NCBI GenBank assembly: GCA_965276765.1
Contig: OZ255627.1
Span: 2,604,001-2,668,000, forward strand
DNA: 64,000 bases
Direction of reading: 5' to 3'
Origin: G965276765 sp965276765
GTDB taxonomy: Bacteria > Actinomycetota > Acidimicrobiia > Acidimicrobiales > Palsa-688
In this document: positions 1-7,339 of the stretch, piece after piece
Layout of the letters: every line of letters begins with the position of its first letter
Numbering within the stretch: position 1 is the first letter of the stretch
Notes under the pieces: model-generated
The model's input: only the letters and a program-made list of their open reading frames with translations
What the model was told of the DNA's origin: nothing
Databases searched by the model: none
Position numbers and translations under genes: made by a program

Positions 1-1
1 C

Positions 2-382
2 CTGCTGCCGATCGAGTCGGCCGAAGGCCAGCTCCGCCTGCCCGACGGGACACCTGTCGCCGTCGCCCACAGCGACGCGCACGCGGCGATCCGCGACGGC
101 TTGAGGGTCGGGATCCGCCCGGAGAAGCTGGTGCTTACCGCCGGCGTCGGCACACCGTCGGGGCCTGGCCCGGAGAACCGGCTGGCGGCGAAGGTGACGT
201 CGGCGACCTATCTCGGTGCGAGCACCGAGTACCAGGTCGAGACGGCCTGGGGGGGCAAGCTGATGCTCTTCGCCCAAAACCTCGACCACACCTCGCGAGC
301 GGAGCCAGGCGACGACGTCGAGGTCAGCTGGGATACGGCCCACTGCTTCGTCCTGCCGCCGAGCGCATCGGACCCCCGGTGA
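2..382 (+). CDS. potA: Polyamine ABC transporter ATP-binding protein, C-terminal part (5' end outside window)
   Basis: Only the last 126 codons are present. The reading frame is open from base 2, so the gene starts upstream of the window. What is visible is the regulatory C-terminus of a MalK/PotA-type ATPase: an RPEKL segment followed by a beta-rich TOBE-like domain (…SATYLGASTEYQVET…). The nucleotide-binding domain lies outside the window. The protein would energise import through the PotB/PotC permeases encoded just downstream, using the PotD substrate-binding lipoprotein. The stop TGA at 380-382 is also the first base triplet of an 82-bp repeat. Assignment to polyamines rather than another small solute rests on the complete PotD, PotB and PotC neighbours. 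Confidence 0.88.
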   Translation: MLPIESAEGQLRLPDGTPVAVAHSDAHAAIRDGLRVGIRPEKLVLTAGVGTPSGPGPENRLAAKVTSATYLGASTEYQVETAWGGKLMLFAQNLDHTSRAEPGDDVEVSWDTAHCFVLPPSASDPR

Positions 383-461
383 GGGACCGCGAAGAAACAG
401 CTGGCGCGGCCGTAGACCGCAAAGGCGCTCGCACCAAGGTCTTATCGACAGCGGCCGCGCA
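380..461 (+). repeat. Dispersed 82-bp palindromic repeat, copy A
   Basis: This stretch matches 28553-28472 read on the minus strand at 69 of 82 positions without gaps. Both copies begin exactly with the TGA stop codon of the upstream gene. Both contain GCGCGGCCG near the left and CGGCCGCGC near the right, which can pair. Copy A lacks the distal right arm present in copy B. It sits between potA and potD, so translation of potD from 379 would have to read through it. Confidence 0.75.
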
Positions 462-468
462 CCCGCGG

Positions 469-1647
469 ATGTCACGCCGGTCGCTGCTCAAGGGGGCCGC
501 CGTCGGCGTCGGCCTGCTCGGAGCCGGGTCGCTCATGGCCGCCTGCGGGATCAAGGGATCGGTCGCATCGGCCGCCCAGGTGAAGGTGGATTGGGCGAGC
601 TACTGGGCCAGGCAGAAGAAAGCCGGCGTGCTCGACTTCGCCAACTGGCCGCTGTACATCGACCAGGAGCACGGCAAGAGCGAATCGCTCCAGCTCTTCA
701 CCAAGGCCACAGGGATCAAGGTCGACTATCAGGCCGTCATCCAGAACAACGCACCCTTCTACGCCACCGTCTCACCCGAACTCCGGGCGCACGAGGCCAC
801 CGGGTACGACATCGTCGTGATGACCAACGGTTGGGAGCTGACCGAGATGATCGACAACGGCTTCCTCGTCGAGCTCGACCACTCCAAGCTGCCGAACTTC
901 GCGAAGTACGCCTCGCCTGCGGTCAAGAGCCCCAACTACGACCCCGGCAACCGCTACAGCACCGTGTGGCAGACCGGATTCACCGGCATCGCCTACAACA
1001 CCAAGATGATCAAGCGGCCCATCACGAGCTTCGACGACCTGATGGACCCGGCGTTCAAGGGTCACGTCGGGATGATGAACGACAACACCGAGCTCGGCAG
1101 TGCCGCCCTGCTCAAGCTCGGGATCGACCCGGCCACCTCGACGCCGGCCGAGTGGCGCAAGGCGGCGGCATGGCTGAGAGCGCAGCGCTCCGTCGTCGCC
1201 GGCTACTACGACCAGAGCTACATCCAGTACCTCGAGAACGGCGACACCTGGATCACCCAGGCCTGGTCGGGGGACGTGTTCCAGGCCAACCTGTCCGGCT
1301 ACCCGCACCTCAAGTTCGTGACACCCAAAGAGGGCCAGATGATCTGGCACGACAACATGCTGATTCCCCGGCAGGCCGCCCACCCGCTCGATGCCCTCAT
1401 GTGGATGGACTTCTACTACACGCCGAAGATCGCCGGGCTCGTCGAGGACTGGGTCAACTACGTCTGCCCAGTGCCCGACGCCAAGGCGTACATCGCCGAT
1501 GTGATCAAGGACCCGGGCGTGGCCAAGAGCCCGCTGGTGTTTCCCGACGCCTCGGTCGACTCGGCGTCGCACAACTTCTACGTGTACAAGGACTACGGCG
1601 AGTACCAAGAGTGGAACGACATCTTCAACCCGATCATCCAGGCATGA
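469..1647 (+). CDS. potD: Polyamine-binding lipoprotein of ABC importer (Tat-type signal)
   Basis: Substrate-binding protein of the spermidine/putrescine importer, 392 residues from ATG 469. The N-terminus MSRRSLLKG is a twin-arginine signal, followed by a hydrophobic stretch and a lipobox LMAAC with Cys26, so the mature protein should be lipid-anchored outside the membrane. The body carries PotD-family segments such as FANWPLYID, VMTNGWE, FTGIAYN and a C-terminal tail typical of the family. A GTG at 379 overlaps the potA stop as GTGA and would add 30 residues, but those residues are encoded by repeat copy A and would push the Tat motif far from the start, so 469 is preferred. Its stop overlaps potB by ATGA. 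Confidence 0.9.
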   Translation: MSRRSLLKGAAVGVGLLGAGSLMAACGIKGSVASAAQVKVDWASYWARQKKAGVLDFANWPLYIDQEHGKSESLQLFTKATGIKVDYQAVIQNNAPFYATVSPELRAHEATGYDIVVMTNGWELTEMIDNGFLVELDHSKLPNFAKYASPAVKSPNYDPGNRYSTVWQTGFTGIAYNTKMIKRPITSFDDLMDPAFKGHVGMMNDNTELGSAALLKLGIDPATSTPAEWRKAAAWLRAQRSVVAGYYDQSYIQYLENGDTWITQAWSGDVFQANLSGYPHLKFVTPKEGQMIWHDNMLIPRQAAHPLDALMWMDFYYTPKIAGLVEDWVNYVCPVPDAKAYIADVIKDPGVAKSPLVFPDASVDSASHNFYVYKDYGEYQEWNDIFNPIIQA

Positions 1648-2612
1648 CGGCCGTCGCCCCACAATCCGATGTTCCGCCGTCGGACGCACCGCCGTCGGAC
1701 GGGCCCGACATACCGGCGGGTCCCGCGACGGGCGGGCGTCGGCACTGGCTCGCCCGCCACAGCGTCCCGTACTGGCTGAGCTTGGCCGGTGGGGGATGGC
1801 TCATCTTCCTCTTCGTCATCCCGCTCATCTCGGGCCTGATCGTCTCGCTCGAGACCGGTAATCCCGACGCCGGGTACCAGCTCACCTGGAACTGGAGCAT
1901 CTACCGTGACATCTTCGTCCACTCGGATGTCTCGTATTCGACGTTCTTCCTGCGATCGCTCTACTACGGGGCGGCGGCGACGATCCTCACCATCCTGATC
2001 GGCTACCCCGTCGCCTACTTCATCGCCTTCCGGGTGCGGGAGCGCTGGAAGAACCCGCTGCTGCTGCTCGTGCTCCTGAGCTTCCTCGTGTCGTTCGTGA
2101 TCCGCACCGAGATGTGGGCCTTTGTGCTCGCCGATCAGGGGCCGGTCCTTTCGGTCCTCCGCGATCTCCATCTGGCCTCGAAGGGCTTTCACATCCTCGG
2201 GACGTCGGGTGCGGTCATCGGCGGCGACACCTACAACGACCTGGCGTTCATGGTGCTGCCGATCTACGTAGCCCTCGAGCGCCTCGACCCCCGGCTGCTC
2301 GAGGCAGCCGGCGACCTGTACGCCAACCGCCGTCAGGCGTTTCTCAGGACGGTGCTGCCGCTCTCCCGGTCGGGGATCTTCGCCGGCGTCCTGCTCGTGT
2401 TCATCGACACGGTTGGCGACCCGGTCAACGCCAGCCTCCTCGGCGGCACCCACACCTACACCATCGGTCAGGCCATCCAGGACTCCTATCTGACCAACCA
2501 GCAGTACAACGTGGCGGCCGCGCTCTCGACGGTCCTGATGGTCGTTCTCGGAGTCATCCTCTTCCTTTACGCCCGAACCGCAGGAACCGAGAACATCGAG
2601 GATCTCGTATGA
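1644..2612 (+). CDS. potB: Polyamine ABC transporter permease, PotB-type
   Basis: Inner-membrane permease of 322 residues. A proline-rich cytoplasmic N-terminus (about 40 residues) precedes a first membrane segment near 50-70, then the binding-protein-dependent transport domain with about five more helices. The EAA coupling loop is visible as LEAAGDLYANRRQAFLRTVLP, in which Gly is conserved; this loop docks on the ATPase. ATG 1644 overlaps the potD stop (ATGA) and the stop overlaps potC, so the four pot genes are one translationally coupled operon. The same frame is open upstream to 591 but that part is a shadow of potD. Confidence 0.92.
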   Translation: MTAVAPQSDVPPSDAPPSDGPDIPAGPATGGRRHWLARHSVPYWLSLAGGGWLIFLFVIPLISGLIVSLETGNPDAGYQLTWNWSIYRDIFVHSDVSYSTFFLRSLYYGAAATILTILIGYPVAYFIAFRVRERWKNPLLLLVLLSFLVSFVIRTEMWAFVLADQGPVLSVLRDLHLASKGFHILGTSGAVIGGDTYNDLAFMVLPIYVALERLDPRLLEAAGDLYANRRQAFLRTVLPLSRSGIFAGVLLVFIDTVGDPVNASLLGGTHTYTIGQAIQDSYLTNQQYNVAAALSTVLMVVLGVILFLYARTAGTENIEDLV

Positions 2613-3523
2613 CCGCCACGCTCGAGCATCGCGACCCCGGTTCGGCTGGCCCCGGTCCGGCCGACCCCGACACCGACGCATCGAACGTGCCGCCCGAGCC
2701 GAGGGCGAAGCGTCGGCCCCTGCTCGCCACGTTCTTTTGGGTCGTGATCGCCATCACCCTCGTGCCGATCGTCGTGATGTTCGTCTACAGCTTCAACAAT
2801 GCTCCGACGAGCCGGATCACCTTCGCCTGGAACGGCTTCACGCTGTACTGGTATCGCAACCTGACCCAGGTCAGCGGGCTGACCCACGCCTTTGTCGTCT
2901 CGCTCGAGATCGCCGTGCTGGCCTCGGTCATCTCCGTCGCCGTCGGCACGCCACTGGCCATGGCCCTCTCCCGGTACCGCTTCGCCGCCAGGGGACCGCT
3001 GAGCGCCACGGTCTTCGTCGACATCGCGGCGCCGTCGATCGTCGTCGGGGCCGCATCCCTCTCGTTCTTCCTCTCCCTCAACCTTGCAACCGGCTACCTG
3101 ACCATCCTTCTCGTGCACGTGGCGTTCGACATCGCCTACGTCGTGGTCGTGATCAGGGCTCGCCTCTCCGGCATGGGAAGAGCGCTCGAGGAGGCCGCCG
3201 GCGACCTCGGGGCCAACCCGCTGGTGACATTTTGGAAGGTCACGCTGCCGCTGCTCGTCCCCGGCCTGATCGCGGCCGGGTTGCTCGCGTTCGCCATGTC
3301 GATCGACGACTACGTGATCACGAGCTTCGTGGCCGGCCCCACCGTGACCTTTCCGCTCTTCGTGTACGGCGCGGCCAAGGTTGGACTGCCGCCCCAGGTC
3401 CTGTGCTTCGGGACGCTGATCTTCGTCGTCGGGTTGCTCGTCGCCATCCTGAACGGCCTGCTCAACCGCCGGCTGGCGCCGGCGACGGTGACGGAGGACT
3501 CGCTCACCGCCGCCACGAGCTGA
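2609..3523 (+). CDS. potC: Polyamine ABC transporter permease, PotC-type
   Basis: Second permease subunit, 304 residues, pairing with PotB to form the translocation pore. A 35-residue polar N-terminus precedes six predicted membrane segments. The EAA loop reads LEEAAGDLGANPLVTFWKV, and the final third has the PotC-like SIDDYVITSFVAGP segment. ATG 2609 overlaps the potB stop. It is the last gene of the operon; the next gene converges on it after 77 bp of short repeats. Confidence 0.92.
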   Translation: MTATLEHRDPGSAGPGPADPDTDASNVPPEPRAKRRPLLATFFWVVIAITLVPIVVMFVYSFNNAPTSRITFAWNGFTLYWYRNLTQVSGLTHAFVVSLEIAVLASVISVAVGTPLAMALSRYRFAARGPLSATVFVDIAAPSIVVGAASLSFFLSLNLATGYLTILLVHVAFDIAYVVVVIRARLSGMGRALEEAAGDLGANPLVTFWKVTLPLLVPGLIAAGLLAFAMSIDDYVITSFVAGPTVTFPLFVYGAAKVGLPPQVLCFGTLIFVVGLLVAILNGLLNRRLAPATVTEDSLTAATS

Positions 3524-3527
3524 GCGG

Positions 3528-3612
3528 TCCTACCGGCTCAGCCCTACCGGCTCGGCCCTACCCGATCGGCCCTATACAGTCCAGCCATACCCGATCGGCC
3601 CTACCATCCCAG
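3528..3612 (+). repeat. Six degenerate 14-bp tandem units between convergent genes
   Basis: Units resemble CCCTACCGGCTCGG and CCCTACCCGATCGG and repeat with a period of 13-15 bp. The array fills the gap between the potC stop and the DUF427 gene stop and extends slightly into the latter. No obvious hairpin terminator is present. It looks like a simple-sequence array rather than a functional site. Confidence 0.6.
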
Positions 3613-4062
3613 CGTGCCCGGCTCGCCCTTGAACGGCCCGGCCACCCACGACGTCACCCACCCGCCGTAGAAGCCGCCGGGCTGCGGCTCGGCCACTTCT
3701 CCGCCGACCTCGCAACGGTCCATGGCTGCGCAGTACACCGCCACGTGGTCGACGATGGCGGCGTAGGACGGTGTCGGGTCGGGGTACGACCAGCCGGCTC
3801 GCACGACCCGCTTGTCGCCACCGCACAGCGTCCAGTACCGAGCCGCGCCCTTCCACTCGCAGAAGCTGGAGCCGGGGGCGGTCACGAGGCTGCCGGGGAT
3901 GAAGGCGCCGGCTGGCAGGTAGTACGTCGGTGGGTGGCTCGTCTCGAGCACCCGTAGAGCCTTGACGGTGTCGAGGATCGTGACCTCACCGAGGACGATC
4001 GTGATCCTCCTCGGCTCGGCCTCGAGGCGCGGCGGTCTCGGGTAATCCCACACCGACTCCAT
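3601..4062 (-). CDS. DUF427 family protein
   Basis: A 153-residue soluble protein. It begins MESVWDYPRPPR and contains the family pattern of a WDYPRPP N-terminus, a YYLP segment, SFCEWKGAARYW and a C-terminal GGFYGGWV. The biochemical role of DUF427 proteins is not established; they are a small beta-rich fold common in actinobacteria. ATG 4062 is chosen because it gives the usual family N-terminus; an upstream in-frame ATG at 4122 would overlap the divergent neighbour. No promoter-like hexamer or Shine-Dalgarno motif is evident in the 58-bp divergent spacer. Confidence 0.82.
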   Translation of the reverse strand: MESVWDYPRPPRLEAEPRRITIVLGEVTILDTVKALRVLETSHPPTYYLPAGAFIPGSLVTAPGSSFCEWKGAARYWTLCGGDKRVVRAGWSYPDPTPSYAAIVDHVAVYCAAMDRCEVGGEVAEPQPGGFYGGWVTSWVAGPFKGEPGTLGW

Positions 4063-4120
4063 GCCTGGCCCCGGTTGGACGGGCGCCGGACGTTTGGCGA
4101 AAACGCTCACGCCGACCAGC

Positions 4121-4585
4121 ATGGTCGACGTGGACGACTACTCCAAGGCCCTCGCCGACGGAATCGAGGCCGCCCTCCCGACGTGGGTGGTGCACTCGGT
4201 AGTGGGGGTGATGACGGCGTGGGCGGGTGGGGTGGAGCCCGACGTGATGCTGGCCGCAGAGGAGGCCGCCACGCGGGCCGGCTCCGACATCGGCTCGGCA
4301 GTCCGCGCCCTGCTCAGCGCCGACATCGACGACCAGCGCACCACGCCGCTCGCCATCGTCAGGACCGCAGTCAGGTATCCGACCGAGGTGCTCGTCGCGG
4401 CCGGCGTGTCCGAGATCCAGCGGGACGAGTTCGCTGAGGCGGCGTTTCCCGACGACGTCTATGACCTTTCACCCGCAAGCTTCGCCGATATCGCCCCCGC
4501 TCTCGCCGATGTCGGCATCGCCTGGGGAGCATGGAAGGCCATGGAGCACCGGCGTCGTCACGGTGGGGCGCCGGCCGGCAACTGA
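4121..4585 (+). CDS. Conserved hypothetical protein, 154 aa
   Basis: I do not recognise a named family. The protein is soluble, acidic and helix-rich, with a notable sequence TPLAIVRTAVRYPTEVL in the middle and RDEFAEAAFPDDVYDL followed by SFADIAP and WGAWKAMEHRRRH near the C-terminus. The arrangement suggests a compact domain with conserved charged motifs, but no catalytic site can be named. It is divergent from the DUF427 gene and starts at ATG 4121; an in-frame ATG 60 bp upstream would overlap that gene. It is followed by about 430 bp of repetitive non-coding DNA. Confidence 0.7.
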   Translation: MVDVDDYSKALADGIEAALPTWVVHSVVGVMTAWAGGVEPDVMLAAEEAATRAGSDIGSAVRALLSADIDDQRTTPLAIVRTAVRYPTEVLVAAGVSEIQRDEFAEAAFPDDVYDLSPASFADIAPALADVGIAWGAWKAMEHRRRHGGAPAGN

Positions 4586-4611
4586 TGGCCCCCGGCGTGG
4601 CAGGGCAGGAT

Positions 4612-4720
4612 CACTGATCGTCCGGGTCGTCCCGGGTAGTCCGGGTCGTCTGGGTCGTCCCGGGTAGTCCGGGTCATCCCGGTCAGCCGGCTCATCCCGG
4701 TCATCCCAGTCGTCCGAATT
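4612..4720 (+). repeat. Low-complexity array of 9-10 bp units
   Basis: Units like GTCGTCCGG and GGTCATCCC repeat about ten times, with gradual divergence toward the right. No reading frame here looks like a gene on either strand. Together with 4800-5019, where GGACGGCCCCG and GCGAACGACCGGCCA motifs recur, it makes up most of the 434-bp gap between genes; I see no coding signal in this gap. Confidence 0.6.
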
Positions 4721-4738
4721 GTCGGGATACCCGAGTTA

Positions 4739-4784
4739 CCTGTCGCGTTCTTGCACCGAGGGGTGTACAAAAAATCGCGACAGG
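4739..4784 (+). repeat. Inverted repeat CCTGTCGCG/CGCGACAGG with a 28-nt loop
   Basis: Nine bases pair perfectly (4739-4747 with 4776-4784). The motif CGCGACARGAACGG then recurs as a direct repeat shortly downstream. The loop contains an A-rich run (ACAAAAAAT) that stands out from the surrounding GC-rich DNA. Function unknown. Confidence 0.5.
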
Positions 4785-5019
4785 AACGGGGCTGGGTGTG
4801 CACGGATCGCGACAAGAACGGCCCCGACCGCTTTCGCCGGCCCGGACGGCCCCGCCCGCTTCCCGGCCCGGACGGCCCCGACCACGGTCGCCGACGCGGA
4901 CGGCCCCGGTCGCGAACGACCGGCCACGGATGGTCCCCGACTGCGAACGACCGGCCAGGGACGGGCCCCGACCCCGAACGAACGGCTTCCGCTCCCACGC
5001 CGGCCTCCGCCGGCCCTCG

Positions 5020-5277
5020 CTAGCGTTTGCCCTTGCCCCGTCCGCGCCCGCGCTTGCGGGCCGGGAGATCGAGCAGTCCGTCGGCGGTGTTGCTCATGGG
5101 TGCGCTCGGGGCCTGCGCCCACCCGGCCCCCGAGACGGACCGCTCCTCGAAGAACACGCAACCGTCCGGGCAGCCGAACGGTTGCTCTTGTGCGGCCCCG
5201 AGCCGGCATCGCTGCACGACCTCACCCGACGCGATGGTCCTGGCCAGGTAGTGGCGGCAGTCATCACGAACGCGCAT
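5020..5277 (-). CDS. Small conserved four-cysteine protein
   Basis: An 85-residue protein starting MRVRDDCRHYL. It has four cysteines, at positions 7, 24, 36 and 40, the last two within FGCPDGCVFFEER. That spacing suggests a small metal site (zinc or iron-sulfur). The C-terminal tail is strongly basic (RKRGRGRGKGKR), which could bind nucleic acid or a membrane. I believe similar short proteins occur widely in Acidimicrobiia, but I cannot name a function. The minus frame is open further upstream as a shadow of the Nudix gene, so the internal ATG at 5277 is taken as start. It is divergent from the Nudix gene. Confidence 0.65.
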   Translation of the reverse strand: MRVRDDCRHYLARTIASGEVVQRCRLGAAQEQPFGCPDGCVFFEERSVSGAGWAQAPSAPMSNTADGLLDLPARKRGRGRGKGKR

Positions 5278-5343
5278 TACTCCATGATCGCGCGCCCGAT
5301 GTCCCCAGTTGCTGGCGCGACGCCCGGATAGCCTCGGATCCGC

Positions 5344-6039
5344 ATGAAGGAACCGCAGATCTCCGAGCTCGACCTCGTTCGCTGGAGTGAGGCGCTGGCC
5401 GGGATCGCGCGGACGGGCCTCGGGTTCACCGACAACCTCTATGAGCGGGAGCGCTACGAGGAGATCCTCAAGGTGGCGGCCGACATCAGGGTCGCCGCCG
5501 ACGACGGCTGCCCTTCGCCGCCGGAGGTCGTCGCTCACTGGATGGGTGAGGTGGGCCGAGGTATCCCGGGCTACGTGACCCCCAAAGTGGCGGTCGGAGC
5601 GGTGGTCGGCAACGACTCGGGCGAGATGCTCCTGATGCAGCGGGGTGACTCGGGGGTCTGGCTCTATCCCACCGGCTGGGCCGACATCGGCTACTCGGCG
5701 GCCGAGGTGGCCGTGAAGGAGGTGCTCGAGGAGACGGGCATCGATGCCGAGCCCTTGCGCGTGATCGGCGTGTTCGACGGCCAGCAGTTCGGGGCCAGGG
5801 GTCTGCCGTTCTACTCGGTGGTCTTCCACCTCAGGGCCGTGGGCGGGGAGCTGCACCCCCATCCCCTCGAGGCCCGGGACGTCGGCTGGTTTCGAGAGGA
5901 CTCGCTGCCCACCCCGCTCGCCGGGGCAGACCGCTGGGTGCCCATGGCCTTCGCCGCCATCAGAGGAGACGACCTCGACGTCTTCTACGACCCGCCGCGC
6001 GACGAGACCTGGCGAGGCTCCGGCGGCCACGGGCACTGA
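5344..6039 (+). CDS. Nudix hydrolase with N-terminal helical domain
   Basis: A 231-residue protein with an N-terminal helical region (residues 1-65) like that of the YjhB-type Nudix family, whose members hydrolyse nucleoside-diphosphate-X substrates. The Nudix fold starts near 76 (TPKVAVGAVV). The Nudix box runs from GWADIGYSAAE to KEVLEETG: the metal-binding EVLEE core is intact, but the box glutamate expected 8 residues before the Arg/Lys is Tyr and the Arg is Lys. A TAGCCT hexamer at 5329-5334 lies 9 nt before ATG 5344, consistent with a leaderless or nearly leaderless mRNA. The substrate cannot be told from the sequence. Confidence 0.85.
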   Translation: MKEPQISELDLVRWSEALAGIARTGLGFTDNLYERERYEEILKVAADIRVAADDGCPSPPEVVAHWMGEVGRGIPGYVTPKVAVGAVVGNDSGEMLLMQRGDSGVWLYPTGWADIGYSAAEVAVKEVLEETGIDAEPLRVIGVFDGQQFGARGLPFYSVVFHLRAVGGELHPHPLEARDVGWFREDSLPTPLAGADRWVPMAFAAIRGDDLDVFYDPPRDETWRGSGGHGH

Positions 6040-6057
6040 CGGGTCGAGGCCCCAACG

Positions 6058-6702
6058 ATGTTCCGTAAGTCAGATGGAGCGCGACACACGGCCGTCGGTG
6101 TGGTCACCGATGCCGTCGACGAAGCTGCCGTCACCGCCAGGCTCGGCGAGTTGGGCGACGACGGTGCCGCCGCTCACCGCCTCGACCTCGCCGCCGTCGA
6201 GGTCATGGCCGACGTCCGGTCCCTGAGCCAGCTGTCATCGCCGCTGGCCGTCGACTACCTGGAGCGAATCCAACGGCCCATCTCGACGCTCGATCTCGGT
6301 GTCGGGGCCTTCATCACCACGAGGGGCTACGCCGCCCACATGGTCATCGAATCGGACCCCGACGCCTACGGCGCCGCCGACATCCCTGTCCTCGGGACGC
6401 TGCCGCCGCTGCGCCGGGGCCGCCCACCATCGGATCTGCTCACCCGGGTCGTCAAAGCCACCAAGCGCGGGTTCGTGGGGATCAGGGCCGTCAACGACGG
6501 GGTCTGGGACGGCTTCGTGCTCGCTACGGTCTGGCGCGTGCACGACCAGGGCGCCGGTGGCGCAGAAGGGGACGGCGCCAGCGGGACCAAGGAGGGCGGG
6601 GCCGTCTACCTCGCGCCGGCCGTCGTGGACGGGCTTGTCCGCTTCGGCTGGGTGCTCCGCCAGGTCGACCTCCACTACGGCGTCGAGCCCGAGCGGGCCT
6701 GA
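6058..6702 (+). CDS. Hypothetical protein, 214 aa
   Basis: I do not recognise this protein. It is soluble, without signal peptide or membrane segments. Notable segments are SPLAVDYLERIQRP, FITTRGYAAHMV and TKRGFVGIRAVNDGVWDGFVLATVW, which suggest an alpha/beta domain, and a Gly-rich linker (about 165-180) before a final QVDLHYG strand. It starts 18 bp after the Nudix stop and is probably co-transcribed with it. Codon use is like that of its neighbours. Confidence 0.65.
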   Translation: MFRKSDGARHTAVGVVTDAVDEAAVTARLGELGDDGAAAHRLDLAAVEVMADVRSLSQLSSPLAVDYLERIQRPISTLDLGVGAFITTRGYAAHMVIESDPDAYGAADIPVLGTLPPLRRGRPPSDLLTRVVKATKRGFVGIRAVNDGVWDGFVLATVWRVHDQGAGGAEGDGASGTKEGGAVYLAPAVVDGLVRFGWVLRQVDLHYGVEPERA

Positions 6703-6766
6703 GGGTCTGAGCCGCTGGGGGTCTGAGCCGCTGGGGGTCTGAGCCGCTGGGGGGTCTGAGCCGCCG
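6703..6766 (+). repeat. Four 16-bp tandem repeats
   Basis: The unit GGGTCTGAGCCGCTGG occurs three times exactly (6703, 6719, 6735) and once with changes, directly after the TGA of the preceding gene. The following 65 bp continue as GCCCTGAGG variants. The array separates convergent genes. Confidence 0.8.
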
Positions 6767-6830
6767 AGCGGCCCTGAGGGCCCTGAGGCCCTGATTCCCC
6801 TGGGCTCCGCCCTTCCTCGCCGCTGGCGCC

Positions 6831-7337
6831 TCAGGCGCCGAGCTGGCCGAGCAGGCCGGCGACGATGGAGACCTTGCCGGCGGTGCGTTCCCACTCGTCC
6901 CCGATGCTCCGATGGTCGACGAACCCGACGGCATCGGGGGCGCAGCCCACGGCGTCGGCCGTGCACGCGGCCAGCTCAAGGGGGACGAGCTCGTCGTCTC
7001 CAGCCCCGAACACCTCGAGACCGTCCCAGAGCGCATCGAGGGGAGCGACGGGGCGTCCGCCCGTCCCAAGGGCGAGCGCCACCGAAGAGAACACCTCCTC
7101 GGTCGTGGCCCCCGCCGGCCTCCGGTACCCGGCCACGGGGTGGAGACGCCACTCGACTAGCGCGCCACCGGGGCCGTCGTCACGCAGCCATACCTGCGAG
7201 CCGTTGACGTAGGTGTCCAGGGGCTCGCCGAAGCGGGCGTCGACGGCGACGATGAGCTCGGGCGTCGCCCGCCACACGCAGCTCGCGACCCGCTCGTCGG
7301 TCGGGCCGCCACCGCCACCAGCGCCGGCACCGCTCAC
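6831..7337 (-). CDS. Hypothetical protein encoded with PAC2 gene
   Basis: A 168-residue soluble protein of unknown function. GTG 7337 is chosen because it starts 2 nt after the stop of the upstream PAC2 gene, so the two are almost certainly co-translated. The first 14 residues are Gly-rich and the rest has mixed alpha/beta character, including an ELIVAVDARFGEPLDTY segment and a C-terminal helix. The tight pairing suggests a functional link to the PAC2 protein, but nothing in the sequence shows which. Confidence 0.7.
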   Translation of the reverse strand: MSGAGAGGGGGPTDERVASCVWRATPELIVAVDARFGEPLDTYVNGSQVWLRDDGPGGALVEWRLHPVAGYRRPAGATTEEVFSSVALALGTGGRPVAPLDALWDGLEVFGAGDDELVPLELAACTADAVGCAPDAVGFVDHRSIGDEWERTAGKVSIVAGLLGQLGA

Positions 7338-7339
7338 GG

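Noticed and set aside
772..1689. Long minus-strand open frame opposite potD
   Set aside because: It mirrors a well-supported gene; its translation is Val/Gly/Arg-rich and His-poor in the way of GC-rich shadows and shows no domain.
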